Part shown: positions 7,977-16,547 of the stretch, one piece after another
Position numbering within the stretch: position 1 is the first letter of the stretch
How the letters are laid out: each line of letters begins with the position of its first letter
Assembly: GCF_005937985.2 (NCBI RefSeq)
Contig: NZ_CP042172.1
Location: 3,585,548-3,649,547 of the forward strand
Direction: 5' to 3'
Length of the DNA: 64,000 nt
Source: Arthrobacter sp. KBS0702
GTDB taxonomy: Bacteria; Actinomycetota; Actinomycetes; Actinomycetales; Micrococcaceae
Position numbers and translations under genes: made by a program
The notes under the pieces: generated by a model
What the model saw: only the letters and a program-made list of their open reading frames with translations
What the model was told of the DNA's origin: nothing
Database searches by the model: none

Positions 7977-10241
7977 GTGAGCAACGCGCAGCTGCTGGAC
8001 CAGCCCGGAAGCCGGGTGATTGAACTCGACATCGAGGGCATGACCTGCGCCTCCTGTGTGGGGCGGGTCGAACGCAAGCTCGGAAAGCTCGACGGCGTCA
8101 CCGCCTCGGTCAACCTGCCGCTCGAGTCCGCCCGGGTCACCGTTCCGGCCGGCATCACGGACGAGCAAATCACCGCCACCGTGAATGCCGCCGGCTACAA
8201 GGCCACGCTCCGAACACCGCATGAGACGGCGGCCGAGGCGGCGGCCGCGGGCCCGGCGGCAACGCTGAGGCCACGACTGGTGGCCGCGGCGGCCCTGACC
8301 GTCCCCGTGTTCCTGATTTCCATGTTCCCGGCCCTCCAGTTCCCGAACTGGGGCTGGGTTGCCGGCGCCCTGGCTTTGCCGGTGGTCAGCTGGGCGGCCT
8401 GGCCGTTCCACCGGGCCGCCGCCGTAAACGCCCGGCATCTGTCGTCCACCATGGACACGCTCGTGTCGATCGGCGTCACTTCCGCTTACGCCTTCTCCGC
8501 GTGGCAGCTCCTGGCCGATCCCAGGCTCACCGAGCACCCGGGCATGGAAGGCATGGGAGCCGGCGCACTGTACTTCGAGGTCGCCGCCGTCGTCACCACT
8601 TTCCTGCTGCTCGGCCGCTACCTGGAGGCCAACGCCAAGCAGAAGGCCGGCGACGCGCTTAAGGCCCTGCTGGACCTGGGCGCCAAGGACGCCACCGTCC
8701 TCCGGGACGGCCTGGAGTTCAAGGTGCCCGCCGACCGGCTCCGGGTCGGGGACGTCGTCGTCGTCCGCCCCGGCGAGAAGATCGCCACCGACGGCGTGGT
8801 CATCGAGGGCTCGTCCGCCGTCGACGCCTCCCTCGTCACCGGGGAATCGGTGCCGGTCGAAGTCGGACCGGACAGCCAGGTCACCGGCGCCACGATCAAC
8901 ACCTCCGGGCGGCTCCTGGTCCGCGCCACCAGGGTGGGCGCTGACACGACACTGGCCCAGATGGGCCGGCTGGTCTCCCAGGCGCAGTCCGGAAAGGCGC
9001 CAATTGCCCGGCTCGCGGACCGGATCAGCGCCGTCTTCGTCCCGATGGTCCTCGTCCTCGCCGCGGTCACTTTCGGCGTCTGGCTGCTCGCGGCCGGACC
9101 GGCCGTCAGCGACGCCGAGCTCCGCGCCGCCTTCACCGCCGCCGTCGCTGTGCTGGTCATCGCCTGCCCGTGCGCGCTGGGCCTGGCCACCCCGGTCGGC
9201 CTGCTCACCGGGACCGGACGCGGTGCCCAGCTGGGCATCCTGATCAAGGGTCCGCAGGTACTCGAAGACACCCGCACCGTGGATACCATCCTGCTGGACA
9301 AAACGGGCACGGTCACGACCGGCCACCTCGCCGTCGACGGCACCCGCGCCTTCGCTCCGTTCGGCGAAAGCGAGGTCCTGCGGCTCGCGGGTGCGGCAGA
9401 AGCCGCCTCCGAACATCCCGTCGCCCGGGCCATCGCCGCGGCGGCACTCACCGGCGGGCACGGGTCCGGCGACGCCGCTCGGCTGCCCGCAGTCACCGAC
9501 TTCCATTCGGCCCCCGGCGGCGGCGTGCGCGGCAGCGTGGACGGGCGTCTCGTTACGGTGGGCCGGTCCGGCTGGCTGCAGGAGAACGGCGTCGCGGTCT
9601 CCGGAGCGCAGCGGGAGGCCCTGTCCGCCGCCGAGGCGGCCGGAGCCACCGCCATCTGGGTGGCCGTCGACGGGGAACCGGCCGGCATCATCAGCCTGCG
9701 GGACACGCTGAAGCCCGGCTCCGCGGCGGCCATTGCCCGGCTCCGCGAACTGGGCCTGCGACCCATCCTGCTGACCGGAGACAACGCCGCTGTGGCCGGC
9801 CAGGTTGCCGCCGCCGTCGGCATCCCGCCGGAGGACGTCTTCGCGGGCGTCCTGCCCAAGGGCAAGGTGGACGCGGTCCGGAAACTGCAGGCCGGCGGGG
9901 CCACGGTGGCAATGGCCGGCGACGGCGTGAACGACGCCGCGGCCCTGGCGCAGGCGGATCTGGGCATCGCCATGGGCTCCGGCACGGACGTCGCCATCGA
10001 AGCCGCGGACCTGACCGTGATGGGCAACGACCTGCGGCAGGTCGGACAGGCCATTGAGCTGTCCCGCCGGACGCTGGCCACGATCAAGACGAACCTGTTC
10101 TGGGCCTTCTTCTACAACGCGGTCGGCATCCCGGTGGCCGCGCTGGGCCTGCTCAATCCGATGATTGCCGGCGCGGCAATGGCGGCGAGCTCCGTGCTGG
10201 TGGTCGCCAACTCGCTGCGGCTCCGCAGCTTCGGCAAGTAG
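7977..10241 (+). CDS. copA: Copper-exporting P1B-type ATPase CopA
   Basis: A 754-residue membrane ATPase that pumps Cu(I) out of the cytoplasm. One N-terminal metal-binding domain carries GMTCASC at residues 21-27. The membrane ion site CPC is in VIACPCALGLATPVG, the phosphorylated aspartate in DKTGTVTTG, the P1B HP dipeptide in SEHPVARAI, and the hinge in AGDGVNDAAAL. It starts with GTG at 7977 after GAAGGG. It follows copZ by 51 bp in the CsoR-controlled operon and is complete. Confidence 0.95.
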   Translation: MSNAQLLDQPGSRVIELDIEGMTCASCVGRVERKLGKLDGVTASVNLPLESARVTVPAGITDEQITATVNAAGYKATLRTPHETAAEAAAAGPAATLRPRLVAAAALTVPVFLISMFPALQFPNWGWVAGALALPVVSWAAWPFHRAAAVNARHLSSTMDTLVSIGVTSAYAFSAWQLLADPRLTEHPGMEGMGAGALYFEVAAVVTTFLLLGRYLEANAKQKAGDALKALLDLGAKDATVLRDGLEFKVPADRLRVGDVVVVRPGEKIATDGVVIEGSSAVDASLVTGESVPVEVGPDSQVTGATINTSGRLLVRATRVGADTTLAQMGRLVSQAQSGKAPIARLADRISAVFVPMVLVLAAVTFGVWLLAAGPAVSDAELRAAFTAAVAVLVIACPCALGLATPVGLLTGTGRGAQLGILIKGPQVLEDTRTVDTILLDKTGTVTTGHLAVDGTRAFAPFGESEVLRLAGAAEAASEHPVARAIAAAALTGGHGSGDAARLPAVTDFHSAPGGGVRGSVDGRLVTVGRSGWLQENGVAVSGAQREALSAAEAAGATAIWVAVDGEPAGIISLRDTLKPGSAAAIARLRELGLRPILLTGDNAAVAGQVAAAVGIPPEDVFAGVLPKGKVDAVRKLQAGGATVAMAGDGVNDAAALAQADLGIAMGSGTDVAIEAADLTVMGNDLRQVGQAIELSRRTLATIKTNLFWAFFYNAVGIPVAALGLLNPMIAGAAMAASSVLVVANSLRLRSFGK

Positions 10242-10385
10242 CCCGCCGCCCAATGGGGAGGGCTGCCCATCGACAGTTTTTTGCGGGGCGGGGTAGGTTC
10301 TAGGCAATGGATCTTCCGGAGCAGCCGGAGGCCGCTGGGGATGCCGACAGGTTTCGGGTCCGGTGAACTGAAGGAGATTTTTCGA

Positions 10386-10652
10386 ATGGCTATTTGGGGT
10401 GCAGATGTTGCTCAGCTCAAGACTCTTGGGTCGAAGCTGCAGGCCGGTTCGCAGGAGATCGAGAACCAGAAGTCGATGCTGACCAAGGTCCTGGCCGGAA
10501 CCCAGTGGATGGGCCCGGATGCGGACAAGTTCCGGAACGAGTGGAACGGCGAGCACATGGCCGCCCTCACCCGGGTCTCGCAGGCCCTGCAGCAGGCCAG
10601 CCAGCAGGCCACCCGCAACGCCGCCGACCAGGAAAGCGCCTCCTCCCGCTAG
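10386..10652 (+). CDS. WXG100-family (ESAT-6-like) small protein
   Basis: An 88-residue helical hairpin with the turn motif WMG (in GTQWMGPDADKFRNEW near residue 40), typical of WXG100 proteins secreted by type VII systems. AAGGAGA lies 8 bp before the ATG. No type VII ATPase or partner gene is adjacent, so it is an orphan whose export machinery, if any, is elsewhere. Lone WXG100 genes of this kind may also act as cytosolic dimers. Confidence 0.85.
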   Translation: MAIWGADVAQLKTLGSKLQAGSQEIENQKSMLTKVLAGTQWMGPDADKFRNEWNGEHMAALTRVSQALQQASQQATRNAADQESASSR

Positions 10653-10726
10653 GCACCCAGAGTGCAGCGAACGGCCCGGACGCACGCCGCGTCCGGGCCG
10701 TTTGCCGCTGCGGCCGCCGCCGCCGC

Positions 10727-11770
10727 TCAGGGGACGGGTTCGACGTCGTTCGCGTGGTCGAGTTCGGCGGCCAGGGCGGCCGGGCGCCGCAGTTCATCCA
10801 GCCGGACCAGCACCACCCCGCCGACAATCAGCAGGCCGCCGAGGAGTTGGACCGGGCCGGGAAGCTCGCCGAGCAGCAGCCAGGCCCAGATGACGGCGAA
10901 CAGCACCTCGGTCAGTGAGACGAAGGATGCCACCTTTGAGCCCAGCGCCCGCGCGGCCACGACGCCGGAGACGTAGGCGAGCACGGTGGCCAGGACAACC
11001 AGGCCGCCCAGCGCCACCCACCAGGGCGTGACCCAGGGGCCAAGCCGCGTGTCGGAGGTGCTGGCGGCCATCGGCAGCAGCCCGGTCGCCGCCGCAAGCC
11101 ACATCACCAGCGCACCCACCATGAGTCCCCCCGAGGCCAGCACGATCGGCGGGAGCGTGTCATTCTCCTTGGCCGTGATGAAGAAGTAGATGGCCAGGCA
11201 GACCGCGGCCGCGATCCCCCACAGCACGCCGGCGACGTCGATTTTCACCGCCCCGGTGAGGTCCAGCACCAGGACCAGTCCGGCGAGCGAGAGCAGCGTG
11301 CCCGCAATCGTGAGCGGCCTCGGCCGCTTCCGGCTGGCCGCCCAGAGCCACAGCACAATGATGACCGGGGCAAGGTATTCGAGCAGGAGCGCAACGCCGA
11401 CCGACAGCCGCGCAACCGCATTGAAGTAGAACAGCTGGCACGCGGCCACGCCGATCAGGCCGAACAGCAGCACCGTGAGCCAGTTGTTCCGGAGCTGATG
11501 CCAGCGGCCCCGCAGGGCGGCGACGGCCGGGACCGCCAGGACCAGCGCGGCTCCGGTGAGCCGGGCCGTCACGGCGGCACCGGGGGTCCAGCCCGTCTCC
11601 AGGAGCGCCTTGGCGAAGGAACCGGAAAGTCCGAACACGGCCGAGGAAAACAACGCCACCCCGAGCCCCGAGGCCAGGAAGCCTGGCGCGTCCGGCCGGG
11701 AGTTGTCGGCGCCGCGGAACGCGGGCTGGTTCGTGGCCTGGGCCCCGGCGGGGCGGCGTGCGGCAGACAC
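10727..11770 (-). CDS. EamA/DMT-superfamily transporter
   Basis: A 347-residue inner-membrane protein with about ten hydrophobic helices in two EamA repeats (around residues 35-165 and 185-330). The end of the second repeat reads SLTEVLFAVIWAWLLLGELPGP, a conserved DMT element. Members export amino acids or metabolites. The GTG start follows AGGAGG. It is divergent from the CGNR regulator with 72 bp between the starts, so that regulator may control it. Confidence 0.85.
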   Translation of the reverse strand: MSAARRPAGAQATNQPAFRGADNSRPDAPGFLASGLGVALFSSAVFGLSGSFAKALLETGWTPGAAVTARLTGAALVLAVPAVAALRGRWHQLRNNWLTVLLFGLIGVAACQLFYFNAVARLSVGVALLLEYLAPVIIVLWLWAASRKRPRPLTIAGTLLSLAGLVLVLDLTGAVKIDVAGVLWGIAAAVCLAIYFFITAKENDTLPPIVLASGGLMVGALVMWLAAATGLLPMAASTSDTRLGPWVTPWWVALGGLVVLATVLAYVSGVVAARALGSKVASFVSLTEVLFAVIWAWLLLGELPGPVQLLGGLLIVGGVVLVRLDELRRPAALAAELDHANDVEPVP

Positions 11771-11777
11771 GGGCTGC

Positions 11778-11790
11778 CTCCTGTCAGGAG
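11778..11790. promoter_or_regulatory. Palindrome in the divergent EamA/CGNR promoter region
   Basis: CTCCTG-T-CAGGAG, a perfect 6-bp inverted repeat, lies in the 72-bp space between the two divergent starts. It overlaps the ribosome-binding site of the EamA gene. Candidate operator for the CGNR protein; equally it may only be a sequestering hairpin. Confidence 0.3.
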
Positions 11791-11842
11791 TAAAGTGGGG
11801 TTATGGTCATGACAGTACGCCCGGACAACGTAAGGAGTCAAG

Positions 11843-12385
11843 ATGGTTTTTGCCCCTGACACGGAAGTTGCGCTGCGCTCGGTGGTCGGCCTGATCAACA
11901 CGGCCGCCAACGGTGAAGAGCAACTGTCCACCGTCGCGGACCTGGACCGCTTCCTCGAGGCCGAGGGCTTCAGCGGCTCACGGACCCGGGACGCCGGGGA
12001 GCTGGCGAGCGTGCACCGGTTGCGCGCCGAGCTGGCCGAACTGTGGCTGGCCGACGAAGCCACCGCCGTGGAGACCGTTAACCGGCTGCTGCGCGAGGCC
12101 AGGGCCCTGCCGCAACTCATGAAGCACGACGGCTGGGACTGGCACCTGCACGCCACCAGCCCCGAGGCGCCGCTGGCCGACCGGATGAGCACCGAGGCAG
12201 CGATGGCCCTGGTGGACGTAATCCGCAGCAAGGAAATGCAGCGGATGCTGGTCTGCGCCGCGGACGACTGCGACGCCGTCGTGCTGGATCTCAGCCGGAA
12301 CCGTTCCAAGCGCTACTGTGACACCGGAAACTGCGCCAACCGCGCGCACGTCGCTGCCTACCGTGCACGGAAGGCGGCGTCCTAG
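11843..12385 (+). CDS. CGNR zinc-finger / ABATE-domain regulator
   Basis: A 180-residue protein with an N-terminal ABATE-type domain and a C-terminal zinc finger: MLVCAADDC and RYCDTGNCANRAHVAAYRAR. The family name comes from the CGNR motif; here the core reads CxxGNCANR, with the four zinc cysteines kept. Such proteins are presumed stress-linked transcription regulators. The stop codon overlaps that of the convergent gene in a shared CTAG (12382-12385). Confidence 0.85.
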   Translation: MVFAPDTEVALRSVVGLINTAANGEEQLSTVADLDRFLEAEGFSGSRTRDAGELASVHRLRAELAELWLADEATAVETVNRLLREARALPQLMKHDGWDWHLHATSPEAPLADRMSTEAAMALVDVIRSKEMQRMLVCAADDCDAVVLDLSRNRSKRYCDTGNCANRAHVAAYRARKAAS

Positions 12386-12729
12386 CGGATTTCGCCGGCC
12401 TCGTCAGCGTCCGGGGCCGGCTGCGCGCCGGAGTGGCCGTGGGACGACGACGGCCGCTTGGAGCTGAGGTTGACGCCGGACCCCTTGCCCAGGTGCTCGG
12501 CGTTGTCCTTGTAACTCATCGAAAGCATGGCGGCGATCACGAGCGTGACGATGAAGGCGATGCCGGCGCCGGTAAAGGCGAGGTCGAAGCGGGGCGCTTT
12601 GGCGCTGCCCCCGGAGGCGAAGATCAGGACGGCGACAAAGGCCAGCACTGCCCAGAACGCGGAGAACATCAGCGGTCCCTTGACCGAGGTCCGCAGACTG
12701 CGGCGTGCTCCTGATTTCTGCTCTGCCAA
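12382..12729 (-). CDS. Small membrane protein, two transmembrane helices
   Basis: A 115-residue protein with two hydrophobic helices (about residues 20-42 and 50-70) joined by a short loop, a charged N-terminus and a hydrophilic tail rich in Ser, His and Asp. The TTG start is supported by AGGAGG nine bases upstream. No named family is recognised. It reads toward the CGNR gene and shares its stop region. Confidence 0.65.
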   Translation of the reverse strand: MAEQKSGARRSLRTSVKGPLMFSAFWAVLAFVAVLIFASGGSAKAPRFDLAFTGAGIAFIVTLVIAAMLSMSYKDNAEHLGKGSGVNLSSKRPSSSHGHSGAQPAPDADEAGEIR

Positions 12730-12814
12730 GGTGCTTTCCTCCTGCCGCCAGCGCCGGGCAGGCGTGGCAGTCGTGATACCGCGGTTGTTCTACGCAGGGT
12801 AGAACCTGTCCCTC

Positions 12815-13408
12815 CTAGTTTACGGCCTCCGCGGAAACGCCCCGCGCATCGTGCCGCAGGGTCAGTCCGGCCAGGGTCCACAGCACGCCGCTGATGATGG
12901 CGCCGCCGCCGGCCACGCCCAGCAGCGCGTGCGGACCGAGCTCGATGAAGAAGGGCAGCGCCGCGGCGGTGCCGAGGCCGACCACGCCGGAGGCGATCCA
13001 GTCGCGCGCCAGCACCGAGCGGCGGCGGGTGGCCAGGCCGAGGTACAGCTCCGCGGCGCCGGCGAGCCCCAGGCCGAGGGCGCCGACGATGCCGAAGACC
13101 AGGCTTCCGGGGATCAGCCCGACGGCCGCACCGGTGCCCGTGAGCACCGCACCGGCGGCGGCGAGGGCCTTGGCGGTGCCCGTCCCGTGCGGCAATCCGG
13201 TCTTCTTGACGCTCCAGACCAGCACCACGCCGCTGGCGAGCAGGTAGAGACCGCCCGCCCAGCCCATGCCCGAGACGGACGGCGCCGCCCAGAACACCGT
13301 GACGGCGCCGAACGCCAGCGCGACGGCGGCCCGGACCAGGACGGGCTTCCAGAGGTCCGTGGCGGCGGGCTGGGCAGTGGCGGCGTGGGGGGCTGCGGGG
13401 AGAGTCAC
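12815..13408 (-). CDS. Integral membrane protein of unknown function
   Basis: A 197-residue protein with five to six hydrophobic, Gly/Ala-rich helices (for example GWAGGLYLLASGVVLVW and IVGALGLGLAGAAELYLGL). It resembles the DUF308/HdeD-like or acyl-CoA synthetase-associated membrane proteins in style, but no diagnostic motif is visible. GTG start. It lies between a small membrane protein and the MATE gene, all on the minus strand. Confidence 0.6.
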   Translation of the reverse strand: MTLPAAPHAATAQPAATDLWKPVLVRAAVALAFGAVTVFWAAPSVSGMGWAGGLYLLASGVVLVWSVKKTGLPHGTGTAKALAAAGAVLTGTGAAVGLIPGSLVFGIVGALGLGLAGAAELYLGLATRRRSVLARDWIASGVVGLGTAAALPFFIELGPHALLGVAGGGAIISGVLWTLAGLTLRHDARGVSAEAVN

Positions 13409-13482
13409 CCGTCCAGTTTAGGGGCTTCCGGATCCCGGCCGCACCGTCCGCCCGCCGCCCGCACCGGCCTGCGGCCACGGCA

Positions 13483-14835
13483 TCAGCGGGCGCCGAGCAG
13501 CATCCAGCGGTCCGTGCGGGCCCGCAGCCCCAGCGTGAGCGCGCGGGCCAGCATGTAGCCGAGCGAGAAGGCGGCCCACAGCCAGAGCAGCGCCGGGCCG
13601 CCGGCGGAACCGGAGAGCTGGACCGCCAGGAGCAGGGGCAGGTAGGCGGCGAGATTCACGACGCCGGCGATCGCCAGGTACCGCGCGTCACCGGCCCCGA
13701 TCAGCACCCCGTCGAGGACAAAGACGTAGCCCGCGAGCGGTTGCCCGGCGGCGAGGACCCACAGGGCGAGCGTGAGGGCGGACCGGACGCCGTCATCGGG
13801 CGTGAACAGCAGCCCGGCCCACGGCGCGGCGGCGGCGAGCAGGACTCCGGTCAGCGCGCCGAAGCCAAGTCCCCAGCGGACCATGGTTCCGGTCAGCTCG
13901 CGGGCGGCGGCCGGTCGGGCGGCCCCAAGTTCCTTGCCGATAAGCGCCTGGGCGGCAATCGCGAGGGCGTCCAGGGCGAACGCGAGGAAGGTGAAGATGG
14001 TCATGGCGAGCTGGTGCGCAGCCAGGTTGACCGGCCCCTGGGCCGTGGCCACCAGCACGGTGGCAAGGATGGCGATGCGGAGGCTGAGCGTCCGCAGCAT
14101 CAGCCACGAGCCCACCCGGGCCAGCGCCCGGATGCCGTGCCAGTCCGGGCGCAGGGACACCCCATGGTTGCGCGCGTTGCGTTGGACCATCGCGACATAG
14201 GCCAGGGCCATGGCCCACTGGGCGATGCTGGTGCCCACGGCCGAGCCGGTGACAGAGAGCCGCACGCCGTAGACCAGGAAAAAGTTCAGCGCGATGTTCG
14301 CGGTGAAGCCGGCCGCAGCCACGGCCAGCGGCGTCCGGGTGTCCTGCAGGCCCCGCAGGACACCGGTCCCGGCAAAGACGAGCAGCATTGCCACGAGGCC
14401 GGGCATGGACCAGCGCAGGTAGTCCACGGCAAAGGTCCGCACCTCGCCGCGGGCACCCATCAGGTCCAGCAGCGGTTCAGCGGCGAAGAATCCGGCCGCG
14501 GCCAGGGCGACACCCAGCACCAGGGCGAGCCACACGCCGTCACGTCCGGCCGCCAGGGCCCGGGTCAGCTGCCCGTTGCCGACCGCCCGCGCCACCGCCG
14601 GGGTTGTGGAGTAGGCCAGGAACACCATCAGCCCCACCGCGGTATGCAGCACGGCGGAGGCCAGCCCGACACCGGCGAGCTCGGCCACACCCAGGTGTCC
14701 GACGATGGCGGAGTCGGCCAGCAGGAACAGCGGCTCCGCGACCAGCGCCCCGAACGCGGGAACGGCAAGGCGGAGGATTTCCCGCCGGCGGGCGTGGGGC
14801 GTCAGCGTTGCTGGGGCCGGGGCTGGTTCTGGCAC
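13483..14835 (-). CDS. MATE-family efflux transporter (DinF-like)
   Basis: A 450-residue protein with 12 predicted helices in two homologous halves. The first half carries VAEPLFLLADSAIVGHLGVAELAG and the second AHQLAMTIFTFLAFALDALAIAAQALIGKELGA, both hallmarks of the DinF branch of multidrug and toxin extruders, which export compounds by H+ or Na+ antiport. GTG start. No regulator is adjacent on the same strand. Confidence 0.88.
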   Translation of the reverse strand: MPEPAPAPATLTPHARRREILRLAVPAFGALVAEPLFLLADSAIVGHLGVAELAGVGLASAVLHTAVGLMVFLAYSTTPAVARAVGNGQLTRALAAGRDGVWLALVLGVALAAAGFFAAEPLLDLMGARGEVRTFAVDYLRWSMPGLVAMLLVFAGTGVLRGLQDTRTPLAVAAAGFTANIALNFFLVYGVRLSVTGSAVGTSIAQWAMALAYVAMVQRNARNHGVSLRPDWHGIRALARVGSWLMLRTLSLRIAILATVLVATAQGPVNLAAHQLAMTIFTFLAFALDALAIAAQALIGKELGAARPAAARELTGTMVRWGLGFGALTGVLLAAAAPWAGLLFTPDDGVRSALTLALWVLAAGQPLAGYVFVLDGVLIGAGDARYLAIAGVVNLAAYLPLLLAVQLSGSAGGPALLWLWAAFSLGYMLARALTLGLRARTDRWMLLGAR

Positions 14836-14910
14836 GGAACCACCCTAGCGGCCCTCCCGGCGTCCTCCGGCGTCACCCCTGTCCCACCCCGCTGTCACCG
14901 CGGGCCTCAT

Positions 14911-14971
14911 TAGTTGACTTTTCAACTAAGTGTGAGCACAATATAACTTGAATCTTCAACTAAAGAGTTGA
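14911..14971. promoter_or_regulatory. Paired palindromes upstream of doxX, MarR-type candidate operator
   Basis: Two overlapping sets of inverted repeats sit 38-98 bp upstream of the DoxX gene. TAGTTGA-CTTT-TCAACTA (14911-14928) has 7-bp arms; TCAACT-AAAG-AGTTGA (14956-14971) has 6-bp arms, and TTGAA-TC-TTCAA lies just before it. The AGTTGA/TCAACT half-site is typical of MarR-family operators in actinobacteria. AT-rich relative to the flanks. Confidence 0.6.
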
Positions 14972-15008
14972 CCCGCCCCCGGCTTTCCCATCGTCAGAAC
15001 GGTATGTC

Positions 15009-15443
15009 ATGAACCAGCCCACACTCACCACCGCGGCCCGCACGATCCTGCGCGTCGTCACCGGCTTCCTGTTCGCCGCCCACGGCTGGCAGAAATTCAA
15101 CGAATTCACCATTCCCGGTACTCAGGCCGCCTTCGTGCAAATGGGTGTCCCGGCCGCAAACCTCGTCGCCCCGGTCATCGCCACCCTGGAACTTGTCGGC
15201 GGCGTCGCCCTGATCCTCGGCGTGCTGACCCGCGTGTTCGCAGTGCTCCTCGCCCTGGACATGCTGGGCGCCCTGTTCCTGGTGCATGCGCCGGCGGGCA
15301 TATTTGCCGCCGCGGGCGGCTATGAGCTGGTGCTGCTCCTGGCCGCCGCGGCCCTCGCCGTAGCGCTCGTCGGCGCCGGTCGGGTATCCGTCGACAAGGC
15401 CGTCTTTGGCCGCAGCGGATCCAAGCTCAGCGCCCTGGCGTAG
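15009..15443 (+). CDS. DoxX-family membrane protein
   Basis: A 144-residue protein with four predicted transmembrane helices and the N-terminal DoxX pattern (RIVTGFLFAAHGWQKF-like). DoxX proteins are linked to quinone or thiol redox homeostasis, for example with superoxide dismutase in mycobacteria. The MarR-like palindromes upstream suggest induction by an electrophile or phenolic compound; that is inference. No regulator gene is adjacent. Confidence 0.82.
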   Translation: MNQPTLTTAARTILRVVTGFLFAAHGWQKFNEFTIPGTQAAFVQMGVPAANLVAPVIATLELVGGVALILGVLTRVFAVLLALDMLGALFLVHAPAGIFAAAGGYELVLLLAAAALAVALVGAGRVSVDKAVFGRSGSKLSALA

Positions 15444-15460
15444 CCCCGGATCCAACGCGC

Positions 15461-15502
15461 ACGACGGCGGGCAGTCATCTTACGGTGGCCGCCCGCCGTC
15501 GT
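15461..15502 (+). terminator. Strong hairpin after doxX
   Basis: ACGACGGCGGGC (15461-15472) and GCCCGCCGTCGT (15491-15502) form a perfect 12-bp stem with an 18-nt loop. There is no T-tract, so it is a candidate terminator only. Confidence 0.45.
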
Positions 15503-15587
15503 CGGTGGCGGTCTGTGTGGCGCCCGGCGCCGCGATTATGTCGGTGGCCCCGAGGCGGTGTGGCAGCCGGTCAGTACACTCACTTCC

Positions 15588-16547
15588 ATGAGTGAGACTT
15601 CCGCCAACGCCGTCACCCTGCGCTTCCTTGCCGCCCCCACGGACGTCGGCCACAGCGGCTCCGTGGACGCCGGGACGGTGCTCGAGTGGGTGGACAAGGC
15701 AGCCTACGCCGCCGCCGTCGGCTGGGCGAAGTCCTACTGCGTGACCGCCTATGTGGGGAATATCCACTTCGCGGATCCGGTGAACAGCGGCGACATGGTG
15801 GAGGTCACGGCAACCATCGCCTACACCGGCCGTTCCTCCATGCACATCCGGACCGTCGTCTCCTCCGGCGATCCCAAGGGCAGCCCCGCCACAATGCGCA
15901 GCCAGTGCATGGTGATCTTCGTGGCCGTGGGCGAGGACGGCAAACCGATTCCGGTGCCGCAGTATGAACCGTCGACGCCGGCCGAGATCGAGCAGCGCGA
16001 CCACGCGCTGGCGCGGATCAAGGTCCGCGAGGACATCGTCCAGGCCATGAGCGGGCAGGAATACACCGACGCCGGAACCGCCGAACGCGTTACGCTGCGG
16101 TTCATGGCGGCCCCCACGGACGTGAACTGGGGCGGCAAGGTCCACGGCGGAATCGTCATGAAGTGGATCGACGAGGCCGCCTACGTGTGCGCCTCACGCT
16201 ACTGCGGGATGGACACGGTGGCGGTCTTCTCCGGCGGCGTGCGGTTCTACCGGCCGCTGCTCATCGGCCACCTCGTGGAGGTGGAGGCCCGGCTGGTCTA
16301 CACCGGGACGAAGGGCATGCACATTGCCGTCCACGTCCGCTCCGGCGATCCCAAGGGGCACGAACTGAACCTCACCACGTACTGCCTGACCGTCATGGTG
16401 GCCCGGGACGAGAACGGGACCTCCGTGCCGGTCCCGAGGTGGGTTCCGGTCTCCGCGGAGGATAAGCGGCTGCACGCGCATGCCCGGGAGCTGCTGGAGA
16501 TCAGGGGCCGGGCACCCGGAAACCGGCTGCCCAACCACCTGCTCTAG
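15588..16547 (+). CDS. Acyl-CoA thioesterase with two hotdog domains
   Basis: A 319-residue protein made of two clearly duplicated hotdog units: RFLAAPTDVGHSGSVDAG...EWVDKAAY (first) and RFMAAPTDVNWGGKVHGG...KWIDEAAY (second), each ending near M-H-I-x-V-x-V-x-SGDPKG. This is the YciA/BFIT-like acyl-CoA hydrolase pattern. The second unit keeps the usual GGxVHGG active-site region; in the first it is changed to SGSVDAG, suggesting division of labour. ATG at 15588 preferred. Its stop overlaps that of dnaB in a shared CTAG. Confidence 0.88.
   Translation: MSETSANAVTLRFLAAPTDVGHSGSVDAGTVLEWVDKAAYAAAVGWAKSYCVTAYVGNIHFADPVNSGDMVEVTATIAYTGRSSMHIRTVVSSGDPKGSPATMRSQCMVIFVAVGEDGKPIPVPQYEPSTPAEIEQRDHALARIKVREDIVQAMSGQEYTDAGTAERVTLRFMAAPTDVNWGGKVHGGIVMKWIDEAAYVCASRYCGMDTVAVFSGGVRFYRPLLIGHLVEVEARLVYTGTKGMHIAVHVRSGDPKGHELNLTTYCLTVMVARDENGTSVPVPRWVPVSAEDKRLHAHARELLEIRGRAPGNRLPNHLL

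Noticed and set aside
7947-10685. 912-codon open frame antisense to copA
   Set aside because: CopA on the opposite strand is unmistakable; the antisense translation is repetitive and without domains.
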